From contig NW_019775695.1 of NCBI RefSeq assembly GCF_001039355.2, forward strand, positions 145,253 to 209,252: a stretch of 64,000 nt of DNA, written 5' to 3'. Source of the DNA: Lingula anatina. Taxonomy: Eukaryota; Brachiopoda; Lingulata; Lingulida; Lingulidae. Position 1 is the first letter of the stretch. Each line of letters opens with the position of its first letter. The notes beneath the pieces were generated by a model. That model worked only from the letters and a program-made list of their open reading frames with translations. It was not told the DNA's origin and made no database searches. Positions 13,460 to 24,800 of the stretch are shown here, one piece after another. Both the position numbers and the translations under genes were made by a program.

Positions 13460-16400
13460 GTAATATATCTTCATAACAAATTATTTTCAATTATTAAATG
13501 ATTTTTATTTTCATTACTTTGTATTATTGTAAGAATAAACAGTAGGGTAGAAACTTGAAATTTGCAATGGAAGATCTACTCATAACATAATATTCTTGGT
13601 CTAAAAATATATATGTTTATGAGGCTTATTCATTTTTATCTAAAAGGAGAAGAAAGACGTAGCAAAAAAGTGTCTCATTTGTCTTTTTGTTTCTTTTTAA
13701 AGATGAAGTTTTTGTTCATTGAATCTTGACTAGTATTTTCATTTCTGACAAGTATGTGTAATAGTGTGACAGTTTAATGAAAGGATTAATAGAGCACTTG
13801 CTTGAATATTTTTTCTTTTTGGTTTTGTTTTATATTTACCATTCAAAATTTGCCAGAACTACCTAAATTAAGGTTAATTTGAACTGTGAATTTCATCTTT
13901 CACCATAAAGAGGTTTTGCAGTGCAGTGTGGATAATTTCCACAAAATGTGTAATCTTTGCATAAATTTGACTGAGCCCATTATTTTTAATGCTTTGTACT
14001 ACCATGACCTCCAGTAATAAACAATAATTGAAAAAGTAGGACATTTATGCAGATGTGTGATGTGACTCAAATGTTATCACTTTTTTTGTGGAATGCATTA
14101 AACTTATATAAGGCTTCGTTCACATGCAATGTCTATTTTCTAAATTCTATTTTCTATTTGCGGTATGTCTTATGATCACGGTCTGTGGCCTGAATATCCC
14201 GCGGCGTAATTACTGGCAGCGCGAGCCAGTTACTATAAGTTACTATAAGTTACTATAAGTTAGAATACTGTTGTGATAGAGAAGCTTGGAGACAATTGTG
14301 TTAGTTTGGGTTATTATTGTGCACAACTTAGCATTGTTCCACAAATGGTCTTCCAACAGAACTAAATCAATTTCATCTGAAAGTTCATTTCTCTGTCAAC
14401 TGTTTCTGTTTGTAGAGCACAAAGGGCTTATTGAAGAGTTCTGGAATGAAATGAATCTGTTGCAGTTAGATTCAGATTATTTAAAATTCCACAAGATGTT
14501 CTTAGAACTGCCTAGCACTATTTTTAGGGCATGAAGATCATGCAACACCGCAAGATATTTCAAAGGGATATGAGATAATCCAGGCATTATCATGCTCTAT
14601 ATGAGGAACAAAATTTTATTATATATGAAATATTGTTAAATAGCACTTGTGAGTGAATTTTTTTATTGAATGACACACCATTTACTTCATTATGGAAAAT
14701 TAAGTATTTGCCATGGTCCTTGTCATATCGATAAATATTCAGATATTCATCTCACAAACCTTCACTTGTACATAGAATGTGAAATGTTTTATATGCTGTC
14801 CTGAATTGAAATTCCATATATATTGCAGCATTGTTCCACAAATGGTCTTTCAACAAGTCTCAGTGTAGGTCAAAATATCATTATAATTTGGAAAACATGT
14901 TCTGTTCAAATTAGAATAATATGAGAAAGGTGTTTGGTGAAGAAAAGTGCACTTCATAATCAACATAATATCTGAAAAACACTCTAGTTATGTACCACAA
15001 AATATGTGGTATGGTGCAATATTGATGTTATTGTTTGTTTATCTGTCAATTTACAATATGACCTTTGAAGAATATTGTCAGTTGGTTGATGTCAATGAAT
15101 TCAAAGCTCTTAGGTTGGATGGACTTAGATTGGATGGAGTTAAAAGCAGTACAACCCACTTAGAATAGCCAAGTACATATCTTGCTCTACTGGGTGTCTT
15201 ATTACACATGCCCTCTTGAGACTCTTAGGTCTCCTATTAAACCATTTTCTCATAAGTCTAGAAGACTTAATTTAGATAAATGACAGTGCTGTTGGTCGTG
15301 ACAATTTTATCTGATTTTTTAGATGCACAACTTTTTGGTTCTGTTCTGGCAATGAGTGATTTGCTTTATTTGCTGTAAATCTTCATGGATCAGTGGTATT
15401 ACTCCTACTCATATATAACATGTATGTTTCACAGGCCTAATGAACTATACTGATGAAAATAAACCTCAACAATGCCTAAAAAAATCATAACGGCAAAAAA
15501 ATCTGGCCGTGCAACCCAGAATATATTACAATACACCATGCACCACCAAAATTTTTGTCATTTTTACTATAATGTGTATGTACCTGTAATTTGGATTGCA
15601 TTTGGTTGCAATTTCCATGCATGCAAAAATATTTTAATCTTACATGCAATAAAATGGCAGCATAGCTGAATGATTTTAGCAGCCAAAAACCTCTTGCATG
15701 GGGCTACACAGTGACCAAAGTGCCTTTGAATTTGCTGCCCTCACATACTCTGCCAGTATGAGGGTTTGTTCACAGTCAAGCTGTTGTGATCGTGAATACG
15801 GGAAAACTTCAACACAGTTATGATTTCTATAAATAATTTAGATACTTTTCTGTCAGATGAGCATAATTGGCTCCTTTCTATCCTCAGTTCCCACTAATGA
15901 TAATGAATGAGGTCAAATAATCACTTTTCCTCCTCACTCTTTAGTTAATTGCATCTTCCTTACAAGCCAGTAATAAGAAAAGGAATTCACCTGAGCTCAT
16001 GGCTTCCTTTCAATGCAAAGTCACCTGAGTTCATAATTGCCTTTTAATTGACCTGTTGGTGAACTCGGCCTACCCTAGTGATGTGCCTAACCTAGTTCTA
16101 GATAAGCGAAGAATCAAACCAGATGGATTGGATGGTTTTGTTGACAATTTTTAAGAAAAACATTACAACTTGCAGAATAAGTGGCAATGTTAAGTAAGGA
16201 ATTGGTAATCTTATCTGTCACAGCCAGGATTGACGTAACAGATGCGATTTTACGAAATTAAATTAAAACAAAAATGCATCACTCAGCTCAAGTGTCAGGC
16301 TCAAGCCGATGCCCATTTAAAATCTTAAAGGTTTTGAAAATTAATTTAATTACATAAAAATATAGTGTTCTTTTGCAGTTTATTTGTTTGTCAATCCATG

Positions 16401-16767
16401 TCAGTTATTGTGATAATAATTATCTTTTCATAATAATTTATTATTATTGTTATTGTTGCTGTTGTAGCAAATATGATAGTACACAAGTATTAAAGGTGAG
16501 CATAAATTGCTTAGGTGATTTGCTATATGTATTTTATCACTTTTTGAATAAAGAAGATTTTGAAAATCTATGTCATAGTTATGAGCTGTATATGCATAGT
16601 CAGGAGGCAGGGTGGGGCAAAGGTCTGCTAATTTATACCTATTACCCAATTCTCACCATTTTCCATTTCATTGACAAAGATAGTTATAATTAATTGTCAC
16701 CAAGAGGTTTCTTTGTAATTTTTATGTGCCCTGTTGAAAAATAGAAGTGTTTGTTTCAACCATGCAC
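13460..16767 (+). other. Non-coding stretch up to the contig join
   Basis: No UNC13 exon was found here. A decamer-like unit TTACTATAAG is repeated about three times near 14230-14262. A 28-30 bp segment (AGCATTGTTCCACAAATGG plus more) occurs at about 14330 and again at about 14828, bracketing a small open frame (to 14533). The frame ends in an acidic and aromatic peptide that may be a transposon scrap. Another short frame at 15472-15669 has no support. The stretch ends at the N at 16768. Confidence 0.5.
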
Positions 16768-16768
16768 N
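16768..16768. other. Single N: contig join
   Basis: One ambiguous base sits between unrelated sequences. A second N in this window (47152) clearly marks a join between two contigs, so this one probably does too. The UNC13 exons lie to its left and IFT74 to its right. Confidence 0.75.
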
Positions 16769-17027
16769 TTATACTATATCCATTCAGAAGAAAAGACAAA
16801 ATGAAAAATATATAAATATATGAGAGTATATAGCTTGGAAGACAAATAAAAGTAGAACACTGTTTTTTAGCCCAAGGAATTTGACAAACTCTTAATAAAA
16901 AAAAATTTAATCCTAAAAACTATATGTTACTGATCAATAGATAAGCGCATGTGATTCTCAGTTGTGAACAGAAACATTTTTATTATAACAGAAACATTAT
17001 TCATTTCTATTGAGTTGTTAATTGGAT

Positions 17028-17207
17028 ACGTTGGCCCAACGTTAGGCCAACGTATGCAACAAATATGCACACGTTGGCCCAACGTTGGGCCAACGTGAGC
17101 ATATTGCAGTTATGTTGTGCATATAATGATGTGGTTGGGCCAACGTATTACTACCAATGCCAACCATGTGCCAACAAACCAACGATTCCCCTACGTTGGC
17201 CCAACGT
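17028..17207. repeat. Cluster of ACGTTGGCCCAACGT palindromes
   Basis: Four blocks carry the self-complementary unit or parts of it: 17028-17053 (two overlapping units, one degenerate), 17071-17096 (two overlapping units), 17135-17147 (half unit) and 17193-17207 (one full unit). They lie directly before the hAT transposase relic and look like terminal or subterminal sequence of a DNA transposon. The link to the hAT relic is by position only. Confidence 0.8.
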
Positions 17208-17251
17208 ATGCTTGCTATCTGGGAGTATGGTGAGGGCATATAAGGGGTGGT

Positions 17252-17995
17252 GTGCAAAAACGTTCTCCAATACACAAGAGGGCTTACTACCAAACTGCAG
17301 AGGAAAGAGGAAGAGGTGCGCATCAGGCATATGCCAATGTCAAAGTTGTAGTCACTACACTGAAAACACTATGGAACGTGGACAAACTGATATCAGAGCT
17401 GTTGGAGAAAGCAGAAACACATGCTGCGAGAGTAAACATGGTGCTAGCCAAGCCAAGGGCCTGTGGAATGCAGCGACATAGAGAGAATACTCAAGCAACC
17501 AAGACAGAGGAATACTACATGAGAAACTTCATCATTCTATTTCTGGACAATCTCATACTTGAACTCATCACCTGCTTTGAGGACAACCAGGTAGCATCTG
17601 TGGCGTTTGTACAGTCAATCCTGCCAGTAGCAATAGGTCAGCCAAGTTGGGAAGCAGACATTCTCAAAATGTCGGAGTGCTACTTCGATGATTTGCCTTA
17701 CCCTGATTCTCTGGGCCAGCCAAGATGAAATTGTGGGGGACATACTGGAAGTCGCCTCCTTCTCCTGCACTAGTCAGTATTAGTCAAACCCTTCAGTTGG
17801 TGGACTCTGACATATACCCAAATTTCACCACTTTGCTTAACATTGCAAGTGCTTTACCATCAACAACTTGTGAGTGTGTGCGATTAGTATCTACCCTTCA
17901 AAGGATCAAGTCACATCTGTGCTCTAGCATGGCCCAGGATTGACTCAATGGACTGGCCCTACTGCATGTTCAATACACCATGGAGATTGACGTCA
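17252..17995 (+). pseudogene. Decayed hAT transposase, THAP12-like C-terminal part
   Basis: The first frame contains PRACGMQRHRENTQATKTEE followed by YYMRNFIILFLDNLILEL, matching the conserved region of hAT-derived THAP12/P52rIPK-like transposases. A second frame from about 17725 continues with PNFTTLLNIASALPSTTCE and then LQRIKSHL, the hAT C-terminal dimerisation region. The ending NGLALLHVQYTMEID is typical of that domain. The coding sequence is broken twice. One frameshift falls between about 17700 and 17725. An in-frame TGA at 17940-17942 stands where the family usually has Arg, consistent with CGA-to-TGA decay. The N-terminal half is absent, so no function is expected. Confidence 0.8.
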
Positions 17996-18403
17996 ATTGA
18001 CTTGTTTGCAACGAGACAACCCAGATGCATGAGACTCACAGTAGTTGTTAATATTTTTCAGGATTGACTGTTCTATCTGAATGTTGAGGCTGTAGTTTGT
18101 ACCTTGTGTTCTGAATTACACAGAGACTTTTCATTTGGCTTATCTTTACTAAGTAGTATGTTATGAAAACTTTGTGCACTGAACCATGGATTACTGTAAG
18201 AGTTTGCATTTTAACGGCAATACCGGTACATAAAGTAAGATGTTGTGACTGTACTTTTGCAAGAAATGTACTAGCCATGCAAATACAATGAATCATGATG
18301 TATATGAGACATATATGACCTAGCTCTGACTTAAAAGAATGAAATTTTACTTTGTTTTCAATAAATTTGCATTTTAATAAGTCCACGCATTTCCAGCTAC
18401 CCG
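17996..18403. other. Spacer between the hAT relic and the LINE fragment
   Basis: AT-rich sequence without a supported gene. An AATAAA at about 18359-18364 precedes the LINE fragment. A minus-strand open frame (18048-18425) is considered chance. Confidence 0.5.
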
Positions 18404-19110
18404 ATGTTGACCACTGCCTCCACATTGGCCCTTAAATACCGACACAGCCTTCAACATAAGAAGTACCATGATACCACCTCCTTTGTAACATGTGCACTTT
18501 ACGAAAATGAAAAATTAAACAGACTAAACACCTCAACCTGGTCAACCAGCATAAAAAATACACTGGCCCTTATTGGACGCCCGGACATCTGGGAGGACCC
18601 TCTCAAAATATCTAAGACCTAGTTCACTCACTTCCACAATAAAACCTCTCATCCAAAGCTCCTATAGCTCAGCCTTTAAAGTCCACTTAGCATCCCTGAA
18701 CACGGAGGGTAAAAAACTACGCACCTACAGCACCTTCATGAAAGATTTTAAAAGAGAAATATGCATACAATTAATCCATAAACCCAAAGCTACATACCTA
18801 TACAAATTCAGAATAAGTGCACACAATCTGACAAAGAAAAGTGGAGACACATGAACCCTCAAATACTGGTAGAGAAAAAGTTATGCACGGTGTGCAACAT
18901 GTGCTTAGTTGAATTCCATTTTCTGACAATATGCCCCTTATGCTTCACTGAAAGCCTTATATTTTAACCAGGTTAGAGATATACTGGGCAGTGCAGCCCC
19001 AGAGTCCATTAGAGAATTATTTCTTACCATTCTGCAATGTAATGTTTTTGATATCACAAAATCCACAGCTGACTTTGTTGATGATTGTTTTAAAGCCATA
19101 TGGATATGAA
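18404..19110 (+). mobile_element. 3' fragment of a non-LTR retrotransposon (LINE ORF2 C-terminus)
   Basis: Translated frames carry the region that follows the reverse transcriptase in many LINEs: KLRTYSTFMKDFKREICIQL, then KATYLYKFRISAHNL. After a frame break comes a CTVCNMCLVEFHFLTICPLC segment resembling the usual Cys/His ending. Several stop codons and at least two frameshifts break the frame, and the polymerase core is missing. This is a dead 5'-truncated copy on the + strand. The clade (CR1/L2-like or other) cannot be fixed from this piece. Confidence 0.75.
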
Positions 19111-19185
19111 AATTGCATCCATATGCTGAATAAAACTTAGATAAACTGACGATGCAGTTCTCATATCCCCCTAAGCAGTAGTAAA

Positions 19186-19256
19186 GCTAAAGGGGGGGGG
19201 GGGGTCAACATAGAATTTGGAAAACTGTCAGAAAACATCTCTGGATCTTCTCCTAA
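19186..19256. mobile_element. Half of a small MITE related to the element at 40922
   Basis: After a run of about 14 G, the sequence TTTGGAAAACTGTCAGAAAA and the following ATCTCTGGATC closely resemble the right half of the 40922-41088 element. The end is degenerate (CTTCTCCT in place of CGCCCCTG) and the left half is missing. Confidence 0.6.
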
Positions 19257-19308
19257 AGAACAACCATTAAATAAAAAGCTTTAGTATGATCATTAACTGA
19301 TTTTAGTT

Positions 19309-19975
19309 CCTGACAACCAGCGCTACTACAACATGGATGGCATTCATCTGTCACGAGCAGGCACGGGCATGCTAGCCAGATGTCTCAAAGCAGGCTGGAA
19401 TAATACCCAACTCCCAAATCCTGAGAAAGAAATGAATGGATGGCAATACAGGCAGCACAACACTACTGAACAATGGCTACAAGGATGCAGCTCGATCCAC
19501 ACCAAGAGAACATTATGGCCAACCCAGATCTTCACTGACAGCAACAGGGCCTAATACCTCAGAGATCCCCCAAAACACAGAGATAATGCATAACAACCCA
19601 AGTATGGATACCTACAACTACCTGAAATTAGACAATGTTGTCATCTCCAGTCCTATAGGGAAAGATCTCCAAGCAGAAAAACTCTTCCCAAGGACAAACA
19701 GCCGCTGCTATATACTAAATGGAAAATCTCAGATGCCAAAAAACTAATGACAGAAAAACATTTCGGACAGCCCAGAACTGTCACAGTCATCACAGGCTCT
19801 AATAACATCAGGTCACGCCAACCCCCGCAGCAGGTGGCAAAGGAACTAAGAGAACTAGTCAACTACATACGATAACAATACCCAGAAACAAAAATAGTTG
19901 TCAGTGATATTCTCCCCCGCTGTGGAAATGAAAAATTCAACACGAATGCACTACATTTACACACTAAGTATTAAC
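19309..19975 (+). mobile_element. Fragments of a LINE-type ORF1 with SGNH/esterase domain
   Basis: Two pieces of an SGNH (GDSL-like) hydrolase fold appear. The first (about 19330-19400) reads MDGIHLSRAGTGMLARCLKA, which resembles the C-terminal catalytic Asp-x-x-His block. The second (about 19755-19960) reads VTVITGSNNIRSR, then QVAKELRELVNYI, then KIVVSDILPRCGNEKFN, the middle of the domain. SGNH domains occur in ORF1 of CR1-type and some other retroelements. The blocks are in reverse order relative to a normal domain, so these are either two tandem partial copies or a rearranged copy. Stops and frame changes show it is dead. Confidence 0.6.
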
Positions 19976-21817
19976 CTATCTCAATATGGTACCTATGTAA
20001 TTGTTTGGTCATAGCCTTTGTAAAATTGTGCTAGAACTAATTAAGATTATTATAACTTATAATAATAATCTCATCCCACATAATAATTATTTAAATTTCA
20101 AGTCATTTTCATTGCCCTCATCATTGGATGTATTAATTTAAAATTGTTCCCCGGGTACTCTTTGCAAGCACGTGTACCGTGCATTATGGTAGTCTACCTC
20201 AAACTTAGTAGCAAACAGAAAAGTAGGCTTTTGATTGTAAAGTAACAGAGGCTAAGAAAGGCCAAAGAGAGCTGATGGGGCCGGCGGACAAGACCAGTTG
20301 AGACTATCATGATAAAACCATGTGCACCGCCAGCGCCACGTTGGTGGTACAATAAATGCAAAAAGTGAAAAAGATACGGAAAGATAAAGGATGAATAATA
20401 AGAGAAAAACAACGTTAACCACAAAAAATAAGAAAAAACCCCAAAACCTATTCAAGAATATTCCAGCCTACCTGAAATAACAAAATATGCCGCAATCCGA
20501 ATGTCTTCCTGATGGCGTGATACACGAACCTCGTGTACATGCGAAAGAGACTTCGAACGCACCAAAAACGAACGTGCACGAATGGACACGAACACGAACG
20601 CAATCAATAGACCATCAATAAAACACGTCGCTTGTCACATAGTCTAATGTGAAAATGCTAAAGCCACATTAGATTTATTTAGATAAGATGTTCCTAAAAA
20701 TGACTTGTCTGGCCGTGCCTAAGATTTTGGATAACTGATTTTGGATTGTGTTAGATGAGAATTTGTCCGTCTGCTATGTATCAGCACGGGGCAAATTTAA
20801 TTTACGAATTTTTTTTATATAAAGTTTGATTGGAATGCTTAGAAATGGGATATATATAAATTCTTTAAAATTTTTAAAAATTATTACCATATAGAAATAA
20901 TAAAAGTAAGAAATAATAAAAAGTAATATATTTAAATTGATTAACGATTTACTGCGGATTTTATATTTCCCGTCATGCGTTGCGCACATACTTTCTGATA
21001 GTTTGCTTCATTGAGAAAAATACATTTGTTTATACGAGGGAAAGAAGATAGATCTACCTAAAAGACCTGCGCTTAAGTTGAATTTATCATTTTTGAATCA
21101 TGTGAGTATGAGACTGTGTATGGGAATGGAATAAGAGTTTGATTGTAGCTGTTAATTCAAGGTTGCTAACCAAGCTCACTTCGAATCTTCAATGCCCCAA
21201 TGTTGTCTTCTCAATAAATCAAGAACAAATTCGTTTTATTTCCAACTTCCAAATGTTGTAAACCTAGGCTGTGTTTTTCAGGTAATTTTCCCTTTGTTAT
21301 GAAAATAAAATGTATTTTTACTGACATCAATATCACAGGTTTTATGAGTATCTTCGATATATTTAATTTCAGTAATTCCATTCCGTACGTCGCCTCAGTG
21401 TTTGCCTTACAAATTACAAACACTGAGTAACTTGCATGCTACCATACCACAGATATGTTCCTAATTCCACAATGTGTTAGAAACTCCCTAGGCTTTATAT
21501 ATCCACAATCTGGGGGAAATGCCCCCTCCTTCCCACCTTAAAGTATATCATTTGTATTTGATATCCTTTTGTATTGACTCACACACCTGTCTGATGGAGT
21601 TTCAGCCTTTTTATTCTAGCTTATGCATGTCATTTGTAAGTGAAATGATTTGTCACCTTAAGAGGTTCTAACACAGGGTGTTATAAGGCCTTACTTGTGC
21701 AGTATTTAAGGCTGAAAACTAAGGCAAATGCTGCATGTTTAGCCTTTTTATTAGAAAAATGGTCATTGATGATTTATAGTAATATTTAGTGACATTTTTT
21801 TTAAAATGTAATTTTAG
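19976..21817. other. Region upstream of IFT74 exons; possible promoter
   Basis: No coding exon is supported, although the first coding exon and promoter of IFT74 should lie here or further left. The 20150-20640 part is richer in CpG than its surroundings and has repeated CACGAAC/ACGAACG words and an interrupted TACACGA...TCGTGTA palindrome. A strong donor-like CAT/GTGAGTAT at 21100 could end a 5' UTR exon. The frame before it is closed, so it cannot supply the coding start. Confidence 0.45.
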
Positions 21818-24800
21818 GAACCGGCCACCATCAAGTTCAGGCAGGCCAACCACTGCCTCCAGAGGTGGGCCAAAAATTGGAGCACCTGGTAAACTTTTCT
21901 TCTTATCAGTTATTTTTATGAGATTATTTAAAAAATATAATGTTGTTTATTTTGTTGCATTGATACTTTTTATACTTATATACTATGTATATATTTTATT
22001 TAAAAAAACACACACACACACACACAAGTAATTTATTTTACATGAAGTAGTCTGTATTGGAAGGGAAAGGTATTACATTTTTTCACATTAAAGCAAAGGC
22101 TATTGCTTATTTTTCAGCTCCTGTAGGTAGACCACCTGGAACAGCAACAAGGTTAACGACTGGAATGGTAAGGGATATTTGTTCATGCAAAATACCAATA
22201 CATATTTTCCACTAATCATTTTCAATACATTAGGTGCATTCTTTTTATATGTAAAAACAGTATGATTATAGAAACTATTTAGAATAATATCATTTTCAAG
22301 GAATTGCTTTGTTTTCTAGGTACCAGGCACTGGAAGACCAGGAACCAGGGGAGGAGTACAAGGAGGGGGAGCAGGTAAAGAAATTAGCACTATCTTTTAT
22401 TTAATTCAGATGAAGCAAATTTTTGTACAGGGCTTATAAATGTCTCGGGTATATTGATGACTACAAGGTTTGTCAAAATTTATTTGGAGACGCATAATTA
22501 ACTTGTAAAGAGAGAATCATTGGGCAGCATTAAGCCCTTTATTGCATAATCCATATGATGTTATTATCTCCTTCATTCCAAGAAGTATTGGAGTAATTAA
22601 AGACACGGTGACATAATATAAAGGTTGGTTCCTGTTTGACCAGTTATAGCTGCTTTCATTTTTGTGGTTAAACTCAAATGAGCTTTTACTGTTTTTTATA
22701 ACTAATGAGTAATTGACCAGGCATTCATGTAATATTTTTGTATATAATATTCTCTTCTTTTCCAGCATTAGCAGCTCCTATTAATGTTACTGACAGACCC
22801 ATGACACAGCAAGGCTTAGGAGGCATCAAGACTGGGGGAAGAGGTATGTTGTATAACAAATATAAAAACCTAAGCATCTGATTTTGATATATTGTTATCT
22901 ATAATACAAGTAATAAGTCCATTAAGAAACTTATTCAGGCATTTGTTTCTTCTCCCTTATCTTTTAGGCCCTCATCGCCAGGTACAAGACAGGTCATACT
23001 TTTTAGGACAACTAAGGTAAATGCTGTGTGCATTTTCAACTCAGACCATTAAGCATGTGTTTGTTTCATTGCCATTATATACTACTTTTTTTTTAAAAGT
23101 CAGGTGATGTCAAACACTTCCCTAGACCAATATTGTGTACTTAGTGGCATTGTTATCACTTGAACTACTAACAATATTTTTTTAAATGTCATATTTATTC
23201 ATAGGAGATGTTAATATTTTAAAAGCTGTCTTTTTGATATAAAACAAAATTGCCTTCAAGAACTTAATAGATACATTTGAATGAATCTAATGTGTAATTT
23301 CAGGACCAAGCACAATGAACTGAACCAGGAGTGCAACAAATTAAGAAAGGACATTGAACAAGCCAATGAAGAGCAGTCAAGTTTTTTAACCTATGAGAAG
23401 AGGTAAGCTTCCAAAATTCATTTTTATTTATTTATTTATTTTGCATTGTTGCATAATGTCACATACTTACAGTGAAGTTTCAATGGGCATGCTTATGTTT
23501 AGCATTTTAAAGTGTATTTCATATTGTTGGAAATAACATCTAGCATGATTGTATATCTTGCTTTCAGAGCAGAGCAGTTGGCTGGAGACTTGGGTAAACT
23601 ACAGGGAGAGCTGGGAGATTACAATACAGTAAGCATATTTGCATGTATGGTGAGATTCTTTATGAAATAAATCTAGTAGTTCTAAAACTTAAAAAAATTT
23701 TTCTTGCATGTACTTTTAATTTGTACAAACAACAATTTGTCTTAATATAAACAATTGCAATTTTTTAATGTTCTTATAAAAAACTCTTACAGTTAGTGGA
23801 TAAACTGAATACAGATGAAGATATTGGAGACATACAGAGGGATTATGAAGAGGTAAGCAGTGACTGCTAAATTGGTGTCACTATCTAATTATATATCTTA
23901 TCTTATATACCTAGTATAATTAATACATGTAGTTTTCATATCTCTTTTTTCAATCACTGTATTTACTATATAAAGCATATTGCAGTAAGAGTTGTTAAAT
24001 AAAATATTATTTGTATTAAGGTGTTATTTTGATTGTTTGTACTTTATTTTCAGTTGCAAGCCCAGAATGAAAGAGAAGCAAAGAACATTGATGCGATTTT
24101 CACACAAAAACAAGAGTGAGTCATGGTTTAAAAAGGGATATTTTGTAACCTTAATTTAAGCACATTTCATTCAAAACAAGACAGAATGGATATAATATTG
24201 AGCTTCAGAGACTTTTAGATATACTATTTGTCAATGAATATCATTAGCATCTTTTTGCAATCTGTGATAATGCTTTTTGATGGCATTGTGTTAGATTATT
24301 GTCGGGCAAATGTGTAATTTCATCTTGTGTTTTCAGACAAGAAAATCACATCAGACAACTTGAGCAGGAGCTGGATCAGGAAAAGAGGATGGCAGATAAC
24401 TTAGTGGCTGATATGGTTAATATTTGAAATACTTGATTTTTTTTCTTTTACAAAAGATATCAAATCATAAGCAACATTAGCTAAACTCTAAGGACATAAT
24501 TATTAAACTTGCTTAAAAAATGGTATAGTTAATGATAAAACAACAGTCAGCTTCATAAGCAACTGCTACCTTTTAAATGTTCTTTAATTTATTACTAAAT
24601 TCTTAATATTTACATTGTTTAGAACCCTGAAATGCGCCAGAGATATATGCAGCTGAAGCAGGAAAATGACCAGTTACTGATGGACCTAGAGAAAGGACAA
24701 CAAGAACTGGATGCTCTTAACACAAAGAAGACCAATTTAGAGGAGGTAAAAAAAGGGATAAACTCTCATTGTTGGATTTGATAGCAAAGCACTTTTTGAA

